In this document: piece after piece, positions 38,301 to 50,322 of the stretch
Layout of the letters: each line of letters begins with the position of its first letter
How positions within the stretch are numbered: the first letter of the stretch is position 1
Source: Amphimedon queenslandica
Taxonomy: Eukaryota; Porifera; Demospongiae; Haplosclerida; Niphatidae
Length of the DNA stretch: 64,000 nucleotides
Reading direction: 5' to 3'
Assembly (NCBI RefSeq): GCF_000090795.2
Contig: NW_003546243.1
Location: 1,119,692 to 1,183,691 of the forward strand
The notes under the pieces: generated by a model
Databases searched by the model: none
Seen by the model: only the letters and a program-made list of their open reading frames with translations
Told to the model about the DNA's origin: nothing
Made by a program: the position numbers and the translations under genes

Positions 38301-41300
38301 CTCCTAATGAAGATATTTTAATTGGCCAAAAAAAATGAACTATTTTGACCAAAAATGGCCACAAGAAATTCTAGATTATATAACGCTTTTGACGTTACAT
38401 GTACATGTGTGCATGTAGCAATTATTCTCATGAAAAACTTTTGATTTATAAGCATTTTAAGAATTTTCAGATTTTGGCCAAAGACCAACAATCTATATGA
38501 TATGTAGATGTAGATGTAGATGTACATGTACATTGCCAAAAATTGCCACAAGAATTCGTTATGCTAAAAGTCTTAAGCACAGTATACGCACGTATAGGAA
38601 AACCAAATCTTGAAACTAAAACAACATGTACATGTTCATAGTAAAAGATGGGAAACAGTAGTATAAAGGAGGTATGGTGCTGAGGTACAGTATGTACTGT
38701 ATAATCCCTTTAATGCCCAGTTCTCATGTACACGACTTCCATATATAGGCAAAATTAAAAGAATTATAGAAAAGGGACGAGAGAGGGAGAGGGAATATAA
38801 AGAAGGAAATGTAATTAAAATTACAATATGTACAATGAATAAATGCTGATACAAATAAAGGGAATTAATAAGACCAATCTTTCCTTTCCCAAACAAGATG
38901 CTAAGAACAACATGCATGTTCTGTACATAAAGATGACTCAAAAATCAAAGAGATGATCCCTCAAAAGTGCAGGGACACATCATCACTTTACTTCATCAAT
39001 CAGCTTCAGGAAGAGAAATAAAGACGACCTGTCTCCATTCTTTTCCTCTCTCTCTCCCTCTCAATTAGATTTGAGCAATGTAATGTACATGCATGTTCAT
39101 AATGTACTCTCCTCGTACTACATGTACATGTACATGTACCTGTAACTCTAAGGTTTAGTGGCCACTGCATTACATAAAGACACCTACACTGTACATATGC
39201 TAATTGCTGATAAGCAAATTAAATTGTACATTAAAAGTACAAATGTACAACAAAAGAGGAAATAGTTTTGCATACTTAATAAGTAATGGGTTCTATCACC
39301 ATTGGGTCTTAATAATAGCAATACTACTACTAATAATAATTATTACTGCAGTAGTCATACTGTACAACAGAAGAAGACAGAGAAAGGTCCCATGCAGCCA
39401 ATAGAAATTAAATGAATTATGTCCTTGAGGGCATTGTAAGGTTACATAAAAAGGGAGAGAGAGGAGGAGAAACATGATATAAGATGTAGAGTCTATTAGA
39501 TTTCAACCACATTAAAATTGCCACAGGTGCTACACAAACATGTAAGTGGATTAAGAAGAGTTTTTTATGTCTGTAATATGGTTTTAAATGTACTGCATTT
39601 CATGCACATATACATGTACAATGTAAAGAGATTATTCCAGTAATTAAAACATACACATGAAAGAACACACAATGCCATACATGTATGTCTATTTCAGACT
39701 AAGACATTTGTATGGTTTGGAGACTAGAGCATAATTATCTTGACATCATACACTTAATTAAAATTAGAGTCCTGCTAAACATTGATTAATGATAATTAAT
39801 TGAGATGGCAAGTATGCACACAATGCACACGGATCCTACATGTACACTGTACATGTACATTGTACAGTGTATTGTATTTGAACTACAGGCAGTACATGTA
39901 AAGGGGAAGTAAGGGTGTAACACCTGTTGAGTTATGTGGGTCAGTATAAAGAGTCTTTGAGTAATTAGTGAATGAGAAACAGGTGCTTATAAGCACATAC
40001 ATGTACATGTACAATCAAAAGACCTTTACCATCACACACACACACACACCAACAAATTAATGTACATGTACATGTACAGTACATGTACATGTATACATGT
40101 ACATGTACTATAATTGCAATCAAGGCAAAAGGAGGAAGACTAGGAGTGGTACAGTGTATGTACGTATATAAACTAAGACATCAATAATTTGTACCACACA
40201 CTGATCAATCCTTTGATCATCTCTGTACTAATAACAAAAACCCAACGGAAATAAACGTACCCGTACCTGTACCTGTACACGCATGCACTATACATCAACT
40301 ATGGACTAGAAAACTAGTTGGCTACAATTACATGTCCAATGACACTCTATATATCGTATTTCAAAGATTGATCCACCCAACTACCACCACAAACAAACAA
40401 AACCTTCATCAGATCAATCCTCCGGCAAGTCTGGCCCCATAGGCATGCAACTACAAGGCGGCATGAAAGAGCCATTCTTTTTGAAGGCACCACACTAAGA
40501 GACAGTTATGACTTGTCATTAATAAATATGATTAGGTTCTGGGATAACAGAGGTCTTAATGTGCATGCAAACACACTGTCATACTATGCATGTTCATGAT
40601 GTATGTACATGCACATGTGCAGTACATGTGCAGTGCATGTATAGGCAGCTTTCAGTATTACATGCACAATGATAGAGCATGAAAAGGAGGTTTCCTGTTA
40701 GTGGTTGTAGCTATTAGAACAGGATTTAACACTTGTGAGAAAAAGTATCTAATTAAAGTATGATTATGAAGGAAATAGCAAGTCAAATTTACATAATCAT
40801 GATCTAACGTATAATATAATAATGGTGATATAAACTACTCATTAGTGAATGAAAGGACTATTATGACACCATATCCCAATCAATTGACACTCTATCACGT
40901 ATATGTACGTAATTACACAGTGACATATCAATCCTTTGATGCTTGATACAATAAGAAAATTGAAGAGCTTTCTATAGACATTATAATTATAGTAATTACA
41001 TGTGAATGTGCTTCAGATGGGAACGGTGGTGGCATATGATGAACAAACAGACACAACAAAATAAAATTAATAAGTACATTAAGCTTACATCATACATTAG
41101 TCACTGACTCACATCACATACACACACATACTGTACGTCATGTAGTCGGACTCTAATTAAGAAGTCTAGAAATTGATATATTACTTTGCCAGACAGTGGT
41201 AAGTGTGATCTAAAATCTGAGGATAGTGACAATCCTTAGAGAGGCATAGCAGGCAACAACCATTCATTAATAACCACTCATCAACGCAATAGAAAAAGAG

Positions 41301-41331
41301 TTGAGACAACCACAAATACATGCGCATAAAA

Positions 41332-41388
<57 letters not shown>

Positions 41389-44300
41389 TGATGATGATGA
41401 TGATGTGCATTCAAGTGCAGTGTATTTTACCAAAAATGACTAAGCTACAAATCTCCATTTTAATAATTTTTCTCTGATACATATACATACAGTATACTTA
41501 TATGTTATATATAGAGTTTGAGCTAATTCCGATCAAATTTGTAAATTTTAGAAATTTTTAAAATTGCTTCAAAATCAGGTCAAACACCCTGTACTGTAAT
41601 ACAGGGTGTTTGTCCAAAATTCACCAAAAATGAAAAGGAGAGCATTCTGCATTTTTATAATTTTTTTCTGATACACATACTGTACACGTTCTTATGTTGC
41701 GTAGAAGTTTGGAGTCATTCCAATCAAATTTGAATTTTTTAAAAATTTTTAAAGTTGCTCAAAAATAGGGCCAAAGTCCCTTGTACATATGGCCTTTGGC
41801 AAAATTTTGGCAAAAACGACTAGGAAAGAATTCTCCATTTTTTTATCCATACATGTACATGCATACATGTTCTAATGTTATTTATCAAATTTGAGCAGAT
41901 TTAAATGAGAATTAGATTTTCTACAAATTTTTTAAATTGCATAAATTCCAAATTTGGGCTAAAACCATGTACAGGCAAACTATGAAGCCACTAGCCAACT
42001 AGACAGATGATGACATAAAGAGAGAAACAAGGAAATAGGACGGAAAGATTGGTATAATACGTACAAGAGGGGAGACATTGAAGGCAAGCAAATAAGAACT
42101 AATTACAATCTATAATAATAGAAAGGATGTGCAGATCAAGCACTATATCCACCCACACAATAAGAGTTCTACTAACTACTATAGTAAACAGAGTGTCATG
42201 AAAACTGCTTCAGAACTATGTTTATCCTGGACAGATGCTAACTTGCATTGCAGAGTAGTTTAATCATTAATTACATTATTATTATTATTAATTTAAAGGG
42301 TATACATGTGTAGTAAGGCCTCTGTTGATAACGCTCACACATAATCCTGTACTCCACTAATCCCATTATGTGTGTATAGCCTGAACTTGATGGGACATCC
42401 CCAAGGATATGGAGTACATATGAATCCACTTGCAGCTTATTGCATAAGCAGGTACAAGTAGGTAGGATGTTTACAACTATAATTATAGTAGGTGTGCTAT
42501 TATTACTATAATTTTTGCAATAATTGTTTTAGCAGGACACATCTTCATCAATTAGCTCTATCATGGATCATGGATGTAAGTGCTGCTTTGCTAAAAATAG
42601 CAACAAAACTAGCAACAATGACGTCATACCGACATAATCATAAACAAGCATGCAGTGTCAGCTATCATGTGGACACCACGCAATGCTACTACAACAACTC
42701 AATCAGTCACAAACACAATAATGGAATTACATGCACACGTAAACACACACATGTCACATAATGAAATACACATTACACAACATTTGTAATTATAATAATA
42801 TAATTACAGTATGTTCATACATGTACCTCATAGTTTGGGGTTGAGTTGGATGTGCATATATTAGTGTCCCAGTTATAGAAGCTAAGGTCAGTGCGTCTTG
42901 GCAGGAGCTTTTTACGTCCTAAGAAGAATGGCTCAAAATCCTCAGTCTACATAAGACAAGAATATGATGATGTAACAGGATTAACACAGGATTAAGTCAA
43001 ACTTAGCATAATGATATCAATATGTAGGGCTTACAAAATAAAGAAATTAAATTCAATTGGAATTTGCAAATAAATAACTTGATAATCTTTGCAAGGAAAA
43101 TGTACAGTTGCACATTGGGCTAGATTTTCTAATTCCATGCCCTGTTTGTGTATGTGGAAAAGGAGGAGGTGAAGAGATGGCCCCATGAAACATGATACAG
43201 TATATTTAGTGATACACCCCCAAAACTATACACTAAAGTGGGTGTCACCAGATCTCTCTCTCTCTCTCTCTCTCTAAGAATGGCAGAGAATAAGAAGAAG
43301 ACACAAGGAGAGGAGACAGCTGAGGAGAGAAGAGAGAAGATAAAGAGCAAAGAGAAGCAGACAGGATCAGTTACTGAGCTAGAGAGGCCCTGGGGCATAG
43401 CAACATTAGGAGACAAGCTAGCCAGTATAGAGTCTGACAAGCATTGCATTACAATATGCACCAAAGATGGGAACAAACTCCAAACTATAGCAGAGGAAGG
43501 AGGCAAGATGGGACAACTCATGGAGCCTACAGGGATTGCTGTGACAAACGATGGGCACATCCTTGTAGTTGATCGACTAAGAGTTCAGAAATTCAATGAG
43601 GAAGGGAAATGCGTTGCATCAGCTTCAGCAAGGAAATTAAACTTCCACACAATGCTTGGAGTAGCTGTGAACAAAGCAGACGGCCGCATATACATAGCTG
43701 ACGCTGAGAAACACTGCATCATAGTAGTATCTCCTACCCTAGCCCTCTTAGAGACATTTGGATCGAAAGGATCAAAAAAAGGACAACTCAACAAGCCAAG
43801 AGGCGTAGCCATTGACTCAACTGGACGTGTCTTTGTAGTTGATGCTAATAATGATCGTGTGTGTGTATTTTCACATGATGGAAAGTACCTCTCATCAATT
43901 GAAGGAGAGCTGGATCGCCCGTCCGCCATTGCCATAGATAGCCATGACTTTGTGTACGTGACAGAGATGGTGAACGGTCGCGTGTTTGTCTATGATAAGG
44001 ATGGCTCCTTTGTTCACAAGTTTGGAAGATGTGGGAGTAAAGAGGGAGAGTACAGTGGCCCACAAGGCATAGCAGTAGACAATAATGGAGACATCATTAT
44101 TAGTGACACTTACAATAACAGGCTTTGTATTGTATGAGAACATACATGCAATAGTTACTTATTTTTTTATTACATGTACACGTATCACATTCTCCCATTA
44201 ATTTTTCTTAATTAAATAGAACAAATTGACAATAAATGTACTGGTATTGTTATTCCATATGTTTAGAAGGATTAAATATCAACATAAATTAAAATAGTCA

Positions 44301-46810
44301 TTTTTCTCGTGATGTACAGTACATGTACATGTACATGTACAGACGGTATACTGTACACGAATAAGTTACATAAACACAAGAAGGAAATTAATTATTGGGA
44401 AAAGAATCCATGCAATGGATAGGGAAATTAATATAAACAAACCGGCTTTAACAATAGATGAATGGTTACCTACACATACACATACACGTACATGTACATG
44501 TACAGGTACATTTAATTATAAGGGAAGAAAAGACAATGTAAGGGAAATGTAGGGACTATCTACTTATTCAACATTATATCAAACGATAGGTAATATATAT
44601 TGTAATCTAATCAGGACAAGATACTTAAAAAGTTGTTAACCTCCATGTACATGTACATGTACATGTACATGTACAGTATAAAGTTTAATAATTAAATGTA
44701 CATACTGTACGTGCTCTCTTTATGTATATCAATCAATACCTTTAGTCTGTGAGCATAATCAATGTATCCTGATATCTCTTGGCCCTTTGAGTTTCTGTCA
44801 CGAATGAATAGTATAGTCTGTATGGTATGGCAATAGAACGAGAGGAAAAAATACAATCATACAAATTAACATGTGCATGTAAAAGAAGCACTGAAGAGTG
44901 GAGGGAAGCACTGAAGAATGGGGAAAGGGTATATGTACATGTACATGCATATTTAACTGACCGTCATCTTTCCACATCTGTTTGCTTCTTCTCGTTGAGC
45001 AAGAGCTTCCAAAAATACACACCCTTTCAAGTCTTTGCCAGTATGAGTCAGATCCCTACAAAATGATATAATATACACATAGTAACATTAATTAAAATTG
45101 AAGTTCACATTTCAGACAAACCACAATTAAAAATTTCCCAAGTACACGTATGGCTGGCATGAAACTACGTATACAATTGGTAACAGATGCTACCAATTAA
45201 AAAATCATAAAATACAAATGTGCATGTACATACAAGTGGTTACCTAAGTCAGAGTTTCCCACAGCCACAGGATTTTGGCATTGGGCTCATGGAGCTTCTT
45301 TTCAGTGGATTGTCAAGTTGCTCAAAAGTCCCTGTACTATAGTACAGGGACTTGAGCCAAATTTCGCCAAAAATGAAGAGGAGAGAATTCTCTATTTTAA
45401 TAATTTTTTCTGATACATATACATGTACTTATGTTGTGTAGAAACTTTGAGTTGATTCCGATCAAAACTGGATTTTTTATGAATTTTTTAAAGTTGCTCC
45501 AAAATCAGGCCAAAGTCCCTGTACTATAGTACAGGGACTTCAACCCAATTTCGCCAAAAATGAAGAGGAGAGAATTCTCTATTTTAATAATTTTTTCTGA
45601 TACATATACATGTACTTATGTTGTGTAGAAACTTTGAGTTGATTCTGATCAAAATTGGATTTTTTATGAATTTTTAAAGTTGCTCCAAAATCAGGCCAAA
45701 GTCCCTGTACTATAGTACAGGGACTTCAACCAAATTTCATCAAAAATTAAAAAGAGAGAATTTTTCTGATACATATACATATACATATACATGTACTTAT
45801 GTTGCATAGCAAGTTTGAGTCAATTCCGACCAAACTTGAATTTTTTATGAATTTTTAAAGTTGCTCCAAAATCAGGCCGAATTTCACCAAAAATAAAAAG
45901 GATAGAATTCTCCATTTTTATAGATTTTTCTGATACATATACATATACATGTACATGTACTTATGTTGTGTAGCAACTTCGAGTTGATTCAGATCAAAAT
46001 TGAATTTTTTATGAATTTTTAAAGTTGCTCCAAAATCAGGCCAAAGTCCCTGTACTATAGTACAGGGACTTTGACCGAATTTCGCCAAAAATGAAAAGGA
46101 GAGAATTCTCCATTTTTATAATTTTTTTCTGGTACATATACATGTTCTAATGTCTTGTAGAAAGTTTGAGCTGATTCAGATCAAAATGGGATTTCTTGTG
46201 AATTTTTGAAGTTGCTCAAAATGCCACGTACTGTCTTGTCAGCTCATGAAGCATGCTATTTAGCTCAATTAGCAAACCTAGTAATTACGTAATATTATAT
46301 GTACATGTACTGTACATGTATCCATGCTACTACACTCTTCCTCTATTATACTTTGTTTGATCTCTTCTTGATAGTTTGCTAGCAGCTGCTGCAATTTTAC
46401 GCGTCTCAAATTCTTCTCTCTTTATTACCTAACAAAAAACCAGCAGAGATGCAGCCCAGATTAATGAATTTAATCTGTAAATACAATCAAATATCTCTAT
46501 CGCCCTCAAATTTTTTTACAGCCTGTACAACATCTCCCCTCACCTCTCCACTCCCCCTGTATCCCAGTTCTACAAGCTGCCTTGCAAGCTCTTCATCCTG
46601 TAAGAGATAATAACATCAGTTGGTAACAATGGCCTCTCTCTGTCAAGTAAAATCTCTCTTAAGATTTGTCCCCTCTCATAGTAAACTCAACAATACCTCT
46701 AGATAATAAAGATCAGTTGGGGTTATCTGTGAATCGAGGTATGCCTCGTATGTTGAGAATTCTGTGACTATACTGTCAGCCACACTAGGAGCTTCCTCGG
46801 CGGAGGCCAT
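32334..46810 (-). CDS. CFAP299: cilia- and flagella-associated protein 299
   Basis: Homologue of human CFAP299 (C4orf22), a small ciliary/flagellar protein. Eight exons: 46810-46697, 46597-46544, 46428-46352, 45055-44962, 44817-44740, 42946-42827, 35207-35133 and 32429-32334, all in phase, 235 aa, against about 233 in humans. Family stretches are '[15 protein letters not shown]', '[18 protein letters not shown]', 'KREEFETRK', '[10 protein letters not shown]', '[19 protein letters not shown]', '[10 protein letters not shown]', '[15 protein letters not shown]', 'PGDNTTRT' and '[11 protein letters not shown]'. The introns are up to 7.6 kb, far larger than elsewhere in the window, and full of repeats. 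One intron (42947-44739) hosts an NHL gene on the other strand. The start codon lies 231 bp past the end of DCAF11 on the same strand. Confidence 0.95.
41335..41404. repeat. (AAT)n and (GAT)n microsatellite
   Basis: Pure AATAAT tract followed by five GAT units, in the largest CFAP299 intron, next to a cluster of the palindrome-centred repeat. Confidence 0.9.
41415..41975. repeat. palindrome-centred repeat cluster in CFAP299 intron 6
   Basis: Three units with the family arms ('GAGCTAATTCCGATCAAATT', 'TTTTTAAAATTGCTTCAAAA'). The first centre is CAAACACCCTGTA / TACAGGGTGTTTG with a 6-base loop, at about 41580-41611. It differs from the common core, but both arms differ in a matching way. The later units are more degraded. 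Confidence 0.8.
43280..44137 (+). CDS. six-repeat NHL beta-propeller protein, intronless, nested in CFAP299 intron
   Basis: Single-exon frame of 285 aa on the strand opposite to CFAP299. A lysine/glutamate-rich N-terminal ~45 residues ('[20 protein letters not shown]') is followed by six NHL repeats, each with the pattern 'P.GIAV...G.I.V.D....RV..F...G': 'RPWGIATL', '[17 protein letters not shown]', '[16 protein letters not shown]', '[17 protein letters not shown]', '[17 protein letters not shown]' and '[17 protein letters not shown]'. Six blades are enough for a closed propeller, as in the TRIM-NHL tail or in free NHL proteins. No RING, B-box or coiled coil precedes it. I took the ATG at 43280 because upstream codons only translate the (TC)n run. 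Absence of introns may mean retroposition. The partner (RNA or protein) is unknown. Confidence 0.85.
   Translation: MAENKKKTQGEETAEERREKIKSKEKQTGSVTELERPWGIATLGDKLASIESDKHCITICTKDGNKLQTIAEEGGKMGQLMEPTGIAVTNDGHILVVDRLRVQKFNEEGKCVASASARKLNFHTMLGVAVNKADGRIYIADAEKHCIIVVSPTLALLETFGSKGSKKGQLNKPRGVAIDSTGRVFVVDANNDRVCVFSHDGKYLSSIEGELDRPSAIAIDSHDFVYVTEMVNGRVFVYDKDGSFVHKFGRCGSKEGEYSGPQGIAVDNNGDIIISDTYNNRLCIV
45290..46230. repeat. five-copy tandem array of the ~187-bp palindrome-centred repeat
   Basis: Best-preserved array, in CFAP299 intron 3. Successive units carry 'TGAATTTTTAAAGTTGCTCC', 'AAAATCAGGCCAAAG', the palindrome GTCCCTGTAC-TATA-GTACAGGGAC, 'TTCGCCAAAAATGAA', 'GGAGAGAATTCTC' and 'GATACATATACATGTACTTA'. 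One unit lacks the palindrome (near 45870, where AGGCCGAATTTCACC joins directly), as if the hairpin had been deleted. Confidence 0.9.
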
Positions 46811-47040
46811 CTTGTTCTAACGTTGCCATGGACACCGCGCATGCTCAATATACAATAAAATTCAACCGCGGGAAAACTATCTTTTTAAACTTTAGTAATC
46901 AGAATAAATAAACTGGTATAATAATCTTAATTAAATGGAGTTTGTTTAAGTGTGAATCAGTGACCAATCAAATTCAAAAGGAGCATCACAGCCAAAATCA
47001 AATCACACACATTACCATGATGCTATAGAATCTTGATGAA

Positions 47041-50000
47041 CTACCAGAAATTAAAATAATTGGCTTTTTGATGCAAAAATTCTTTAACATAGTCATCTCT
47101 CTCGTCATATGTCCACATCTGAATAGTACCTTCCCACTATTAGAGTAACATGATGTTCATGTGACTGATAATAGAGTGAGGGCTTACTGTTGAAGCAACT
47201 AGAGTCCCTGCTTGGCTTGGATGCCAACTAACATCACGAATGCACGAGAAGTGGAAAAAGAGTTAAGGACAATAACAATTATATTTTTTTAAAGCACCCT
47301 CTCCCCTCTCCCCTTTTTGGTCACATGACAATCACATGACAATAGGATATGCAATCAGGTGAATTTAGGACTGCAACCATTTGAGCTGTAATGACATCAT
47401 ACACTACAAGAGAAGGAGACACATTGTAACTTATGTATCATCTTTACAATTGAACAATTGCTCTTACCCACTACTTGTCCTTTAGCACAGCCAGTATATA
47501 TGTACTTCTAAATGTAGAGGAATTTAAGTGCATGAACGATGATGGTACTAACCTGCCCTGTTGTAGAATATGGTGAAAAATGACACCTTATTAAAGTATT
47601 TTTAACCGAATGGCCTGTATATGTCATTACCGAAACATCCCCTGCCAGCTTTGTATGTTTATTCTTTTGAACTGTGTGCGTGGAAAATATTTCAGCATAT
47701 ATTATATTTCTCTCGTATTGTAATCATGATATAATAATCTAGTCACGTAATAGCTCAGATACTATGACTAATTTTTCAAGGGAACTGTTTACAATTATTA
47801 AGAAAACAACAATCAATATCATTTTAATACACATACACATACCATTCCTCGGTACTTCTTGCCAACGATAATCCCAGCCTTGCTGAGAAGTGGATTTCAA
47901 TGACTCCTAATGTAACAATAATTATTATGTACGTGTACATGTAGATATGGCTAACATGTATTCCTTCACAATTAGAGAAACACCTAGTATCCCATAACTT
48001 AATTGTTTGATCTTTACAATTAGTGATGAGGTATCTTTGATCACCCTAAAGAAGAGAGAGAGAGAGGAGTGATAACGTGGTAAAGAATAAAGACGCTATT
48101 TCTTCCAACACACCTCCTACCTTTGAGTCAATATACGTGATCCCGTCTTTATGACCAGAGAACACTCCCACTGGTCGTGGTGACCTCTCCTGCAGGCACC
48201 TCCTGTCCCATACCTTGCATACTCCATCGTCTCCCCCAGAATAAATGAGAATTCCTCCTTCATCAGCAAACGTGACAGCACTGGCGTCATCCTGATGAGC
48301 ATCAATCTGAAATAATCAACAAAATGAGTATACTGTCTCCTCTCTCTCTCTTTGGTTTCACTTACCACAAGGATACGATCCTGTTTTTCCCGATCATACA
48401 AATATAATTTCCCGTCATTAGCTCTAAAGAGAGAGAGAGAGTTCATTCGCTTTTAATATTGACAACTTACGATGCTAATATTTCTCTGTTATCACCGGAA
48501 AACTTTGATATGAATGCACAAAAAGGCTCCTCAGCCTCTGGCCTTAAATCAAGCGAATAATGTCTCTCTTCCTCCCCATACACATTACATAAGTGAACTG
48601 TGAATAATAATAACAATAATAATTATTATCACAACTGTTTACATATTTAAATTAAAATATTACGCTAAGTATTAAAGGAATTTAATTAATGCTTTAGCTA
48701 AAAATTCAAACATCAGTGATTGGCTTACTAGATGGTGACCAAGTGGAATATATGAACCAGTTTTGATCAGGACTAGAAAAAAGATATCATACAGTGAGTA
48801 CTGAATTACAGCATATATGAAAGTCAATAATGACATTGATTTACCTAAAGTCTGTTGAAAGTACTGACCAACCAACATCACGTGCTCCTACAGACTTATA
48901 ACATTTAAACTTATTCCCAGCAGTGTCGTACAAATCAATCTTATCACCTAATGGATTGCCATTAGCTACATACCTCACACCACATCCCTAACATACTTTG
49001 ACCTGCCGATATAAAAACGTCGCCAGACTTGGAATAGTTTCCACAGAAAACCCTTGCCTCGTAAGACCCAACGAGACAGCAGTGACGTGGTAGAAACCTA
49101 AATTTTTACAAAGATCACACATGAGTGCCGTAATCCTATTCATACCTTGAAGAAGTAGATGTTTTATCAATGTATGAGGCAGAATCAAAACCGTAACTAA
49201 ACTAAAATAAAATATGATAATGTAGGGCCTAGCAGCCAATTGCTCCATTAATAATATCCTTACATTTCTGATATTTGGTCCAATATGCATTCTGCTATCA
49301 AAAGACTTGAGTTCTTGATACAAGTCAGTCTTTGGCTATATTGTGCATTAGCATTGACATAAATGCAGAATGATCAATAATTATACTTACATTTAATGGC
49401 TCCACTGGGTCAGTAATTACTAAAAATAGATGAAACTATATAAGGCCTTTTCACACTGGCGCTTTGTTGATGCAGCTGAAATAATGCTCATTGATCTTAT
49501 TCACACTAGCAGCTGAATTATGTATCGTTTTGTGTTCTTGCTGTCATTGGTTTACATTGATTGCACCACATCACTTCACATCAATCCAGAGGTGAAGTGA
49601 GAGTGATTCCCATTAATTTTAAACCACTCCAGTGTGAGCACGATTAATGCATGCGCATTACTTTTGCCAGTGTGAAAAGGCCTTATATCTCTCTAGTATC
49701 CCTTTAGTCTCTTACTTTCTGGTTGATCACACATATTAAGCTCATTCTTCACCCTTCGTCTCATTAGACTCCCTCCTAATAATCTTGCAACCAACTGTAA
49801 TGTCAGGATATTATCAATCTCATCAGCTTCATTATCATCATCATCATCCTCTTCATCAATTTCAAGCTCGTCATCAGCTTCTACCTCCTCCTCCTCCTCT
49901 TCCTCAGGAGACTCATCAATGTTTAATGGTGAAGGGTCATGGTGTATAGTCATAGTCTGAGATTGACCACCATGACGAGTAAGTAGGACATGAACAGTGC

Positions 50001-50214
50001 CTATAATTAATTAGTGGGCAAGCATGTCATTTTCATCTGTCTTTTCTTTTGCTTTATGCATACCTACTCTACCATGTAATGGAATGCCAACACGACGACC
50101 TAGTCCTCTGCTTTCAACTACCATGTCTTCATTGGCTTCCTCGCCTCCTCCTCTGTCAGTTCTTTCGTCTGTTGTGCCATTATCTCCTCTATTTGCTCTG
50201 TTCCCCATGTCCAT
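47041..50214 (-). CDS. DCAF11: DDB1- and CUL4-associated factor 11 (WD40)
   Basis: Substrate receptor of CUL4-DDB1 E3 ubiquitin ligase (human WDR23/DCAF11, a regulator of NRF2). Eighteen exons in phase: 50214-50064, 50000-49716, 49419-49391, 49335-49264, 49201-49146, 49097-48997, 48947-48845, 48772-48729, 48597-48471, 48423-48366, 48306-48121, 48045-47956, 47906-47843, 47671-47553, 47507-47468, 47403-47351, 47250-47188 and 47136-47041, about 578 aa. An acidic stretch (49830-49910) precedes the WD40 propeller. Family signatures: 'FCGNYSKSGDVFISA', 'GARDVGWSVLSTDF', 'IYSTWSPS', 'HLCNVYGEEERHYSLDLRP', 'GDDGVCKVWDRR', 'NCKDQTIKLWDTR', 'WDYRWQEVP', 'IRCHFSPYSTTGQ', 'IRDVSWHP' and 'GTIQMWTYDER'. 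The intron 47251-47350 appears to be AT-AC type. Intron 2 holds a MITE. Confidence 0.95.
47251..47350 (-). other. U12-type AT-AC intron in DCAF11
   Basis: On the minus strand the intron begins ATATCCTAT and ends ...TCTTTTTCCAC, with no AG near the required join. A TCCTTAAC element, the exact core of the U12 branch-site consensus, sits about 11 bases before the AC end. Joining GAT TGC to TTC TCG keeps the frame and restores the WD40 strand 'CIRDVSWHP'. Confidence 0.8.
49442..49685. mobile_element. MITE with AAGGCCTTTTCACACTGGC termini
   Basis: Inverted terminal repeats of about 19 bp, left AAGGCCTTTTCACACTGGC, right its complement ending GTGTGAAAAGGCCTT, flanked by TATA-rich ends. About 243 bp, with internal 'CTAGCAGCTGAATTATGTAT' and 'TTGATTGCACCACATC'. 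No coding frame. A related, rearranged copy is at 60573-60930. Confidence 0.85.
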
Positions 50215-50322
50215 TTTGTAGCCAGACTAGCCACACCCAAAACAACCACGCCTATAGACACACCCAAAACATAATGTCAGTATTTTATAAGCAGAATTTT
50301 CTCTGCAGAGTTTTAATTTAGA
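50215..50322. promoter_or_regulatory. divergent promoter between DCAF11 and a receptor gene
   Basis: 108 bp separate the two start codons. Three CACACCCAAAAC/CCACACCC-type boxes lie in 50227-50271, followed by AT-rich sequence toward the receptor gene. No TATA box in standard position. Confidence 0.5.

Larger units (their letters stand above)
30065..46325. repeat. dense field of (TACATG)n palindromic hexamer runs
   Basis: Short tandem runs of TACATG, usually two to six units, recur dozens of times, for example near 30070, 32575-32605, 32845-32870, 32876-32902, 37005-37030, 40060-40110, 44315-44340 and 44645-44672. The unit strictly alternates pyrimidine and purine, and each run equals its own reverse complement. 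The runs are scarce outside this interval. Confidence 0.85.

Noticed and set aside
39204-39404. 66-aa frame with a membrane segment and basic tail
   Set aside because: Isolated in a repeat-filled intron, on the strand opposite to CFAP299, with no splice partners or family resemblance.
43238-43279. Upstream extension of the NHL protein start
   Set aside because: It uses no ATG and only translates the (TC)n run.
43129-44143. Minus-strand frames of 143, 116 and 82 aa
   Set aside because: They are antisense shadows of the NHL gene; amino-acid composition is not protein-like.
45290-46230. CRISPR-like repeat array
   Set aside because: Period is about 187 bp, the units are continuous without unique spacers, and the context is a eukaryotic intron.
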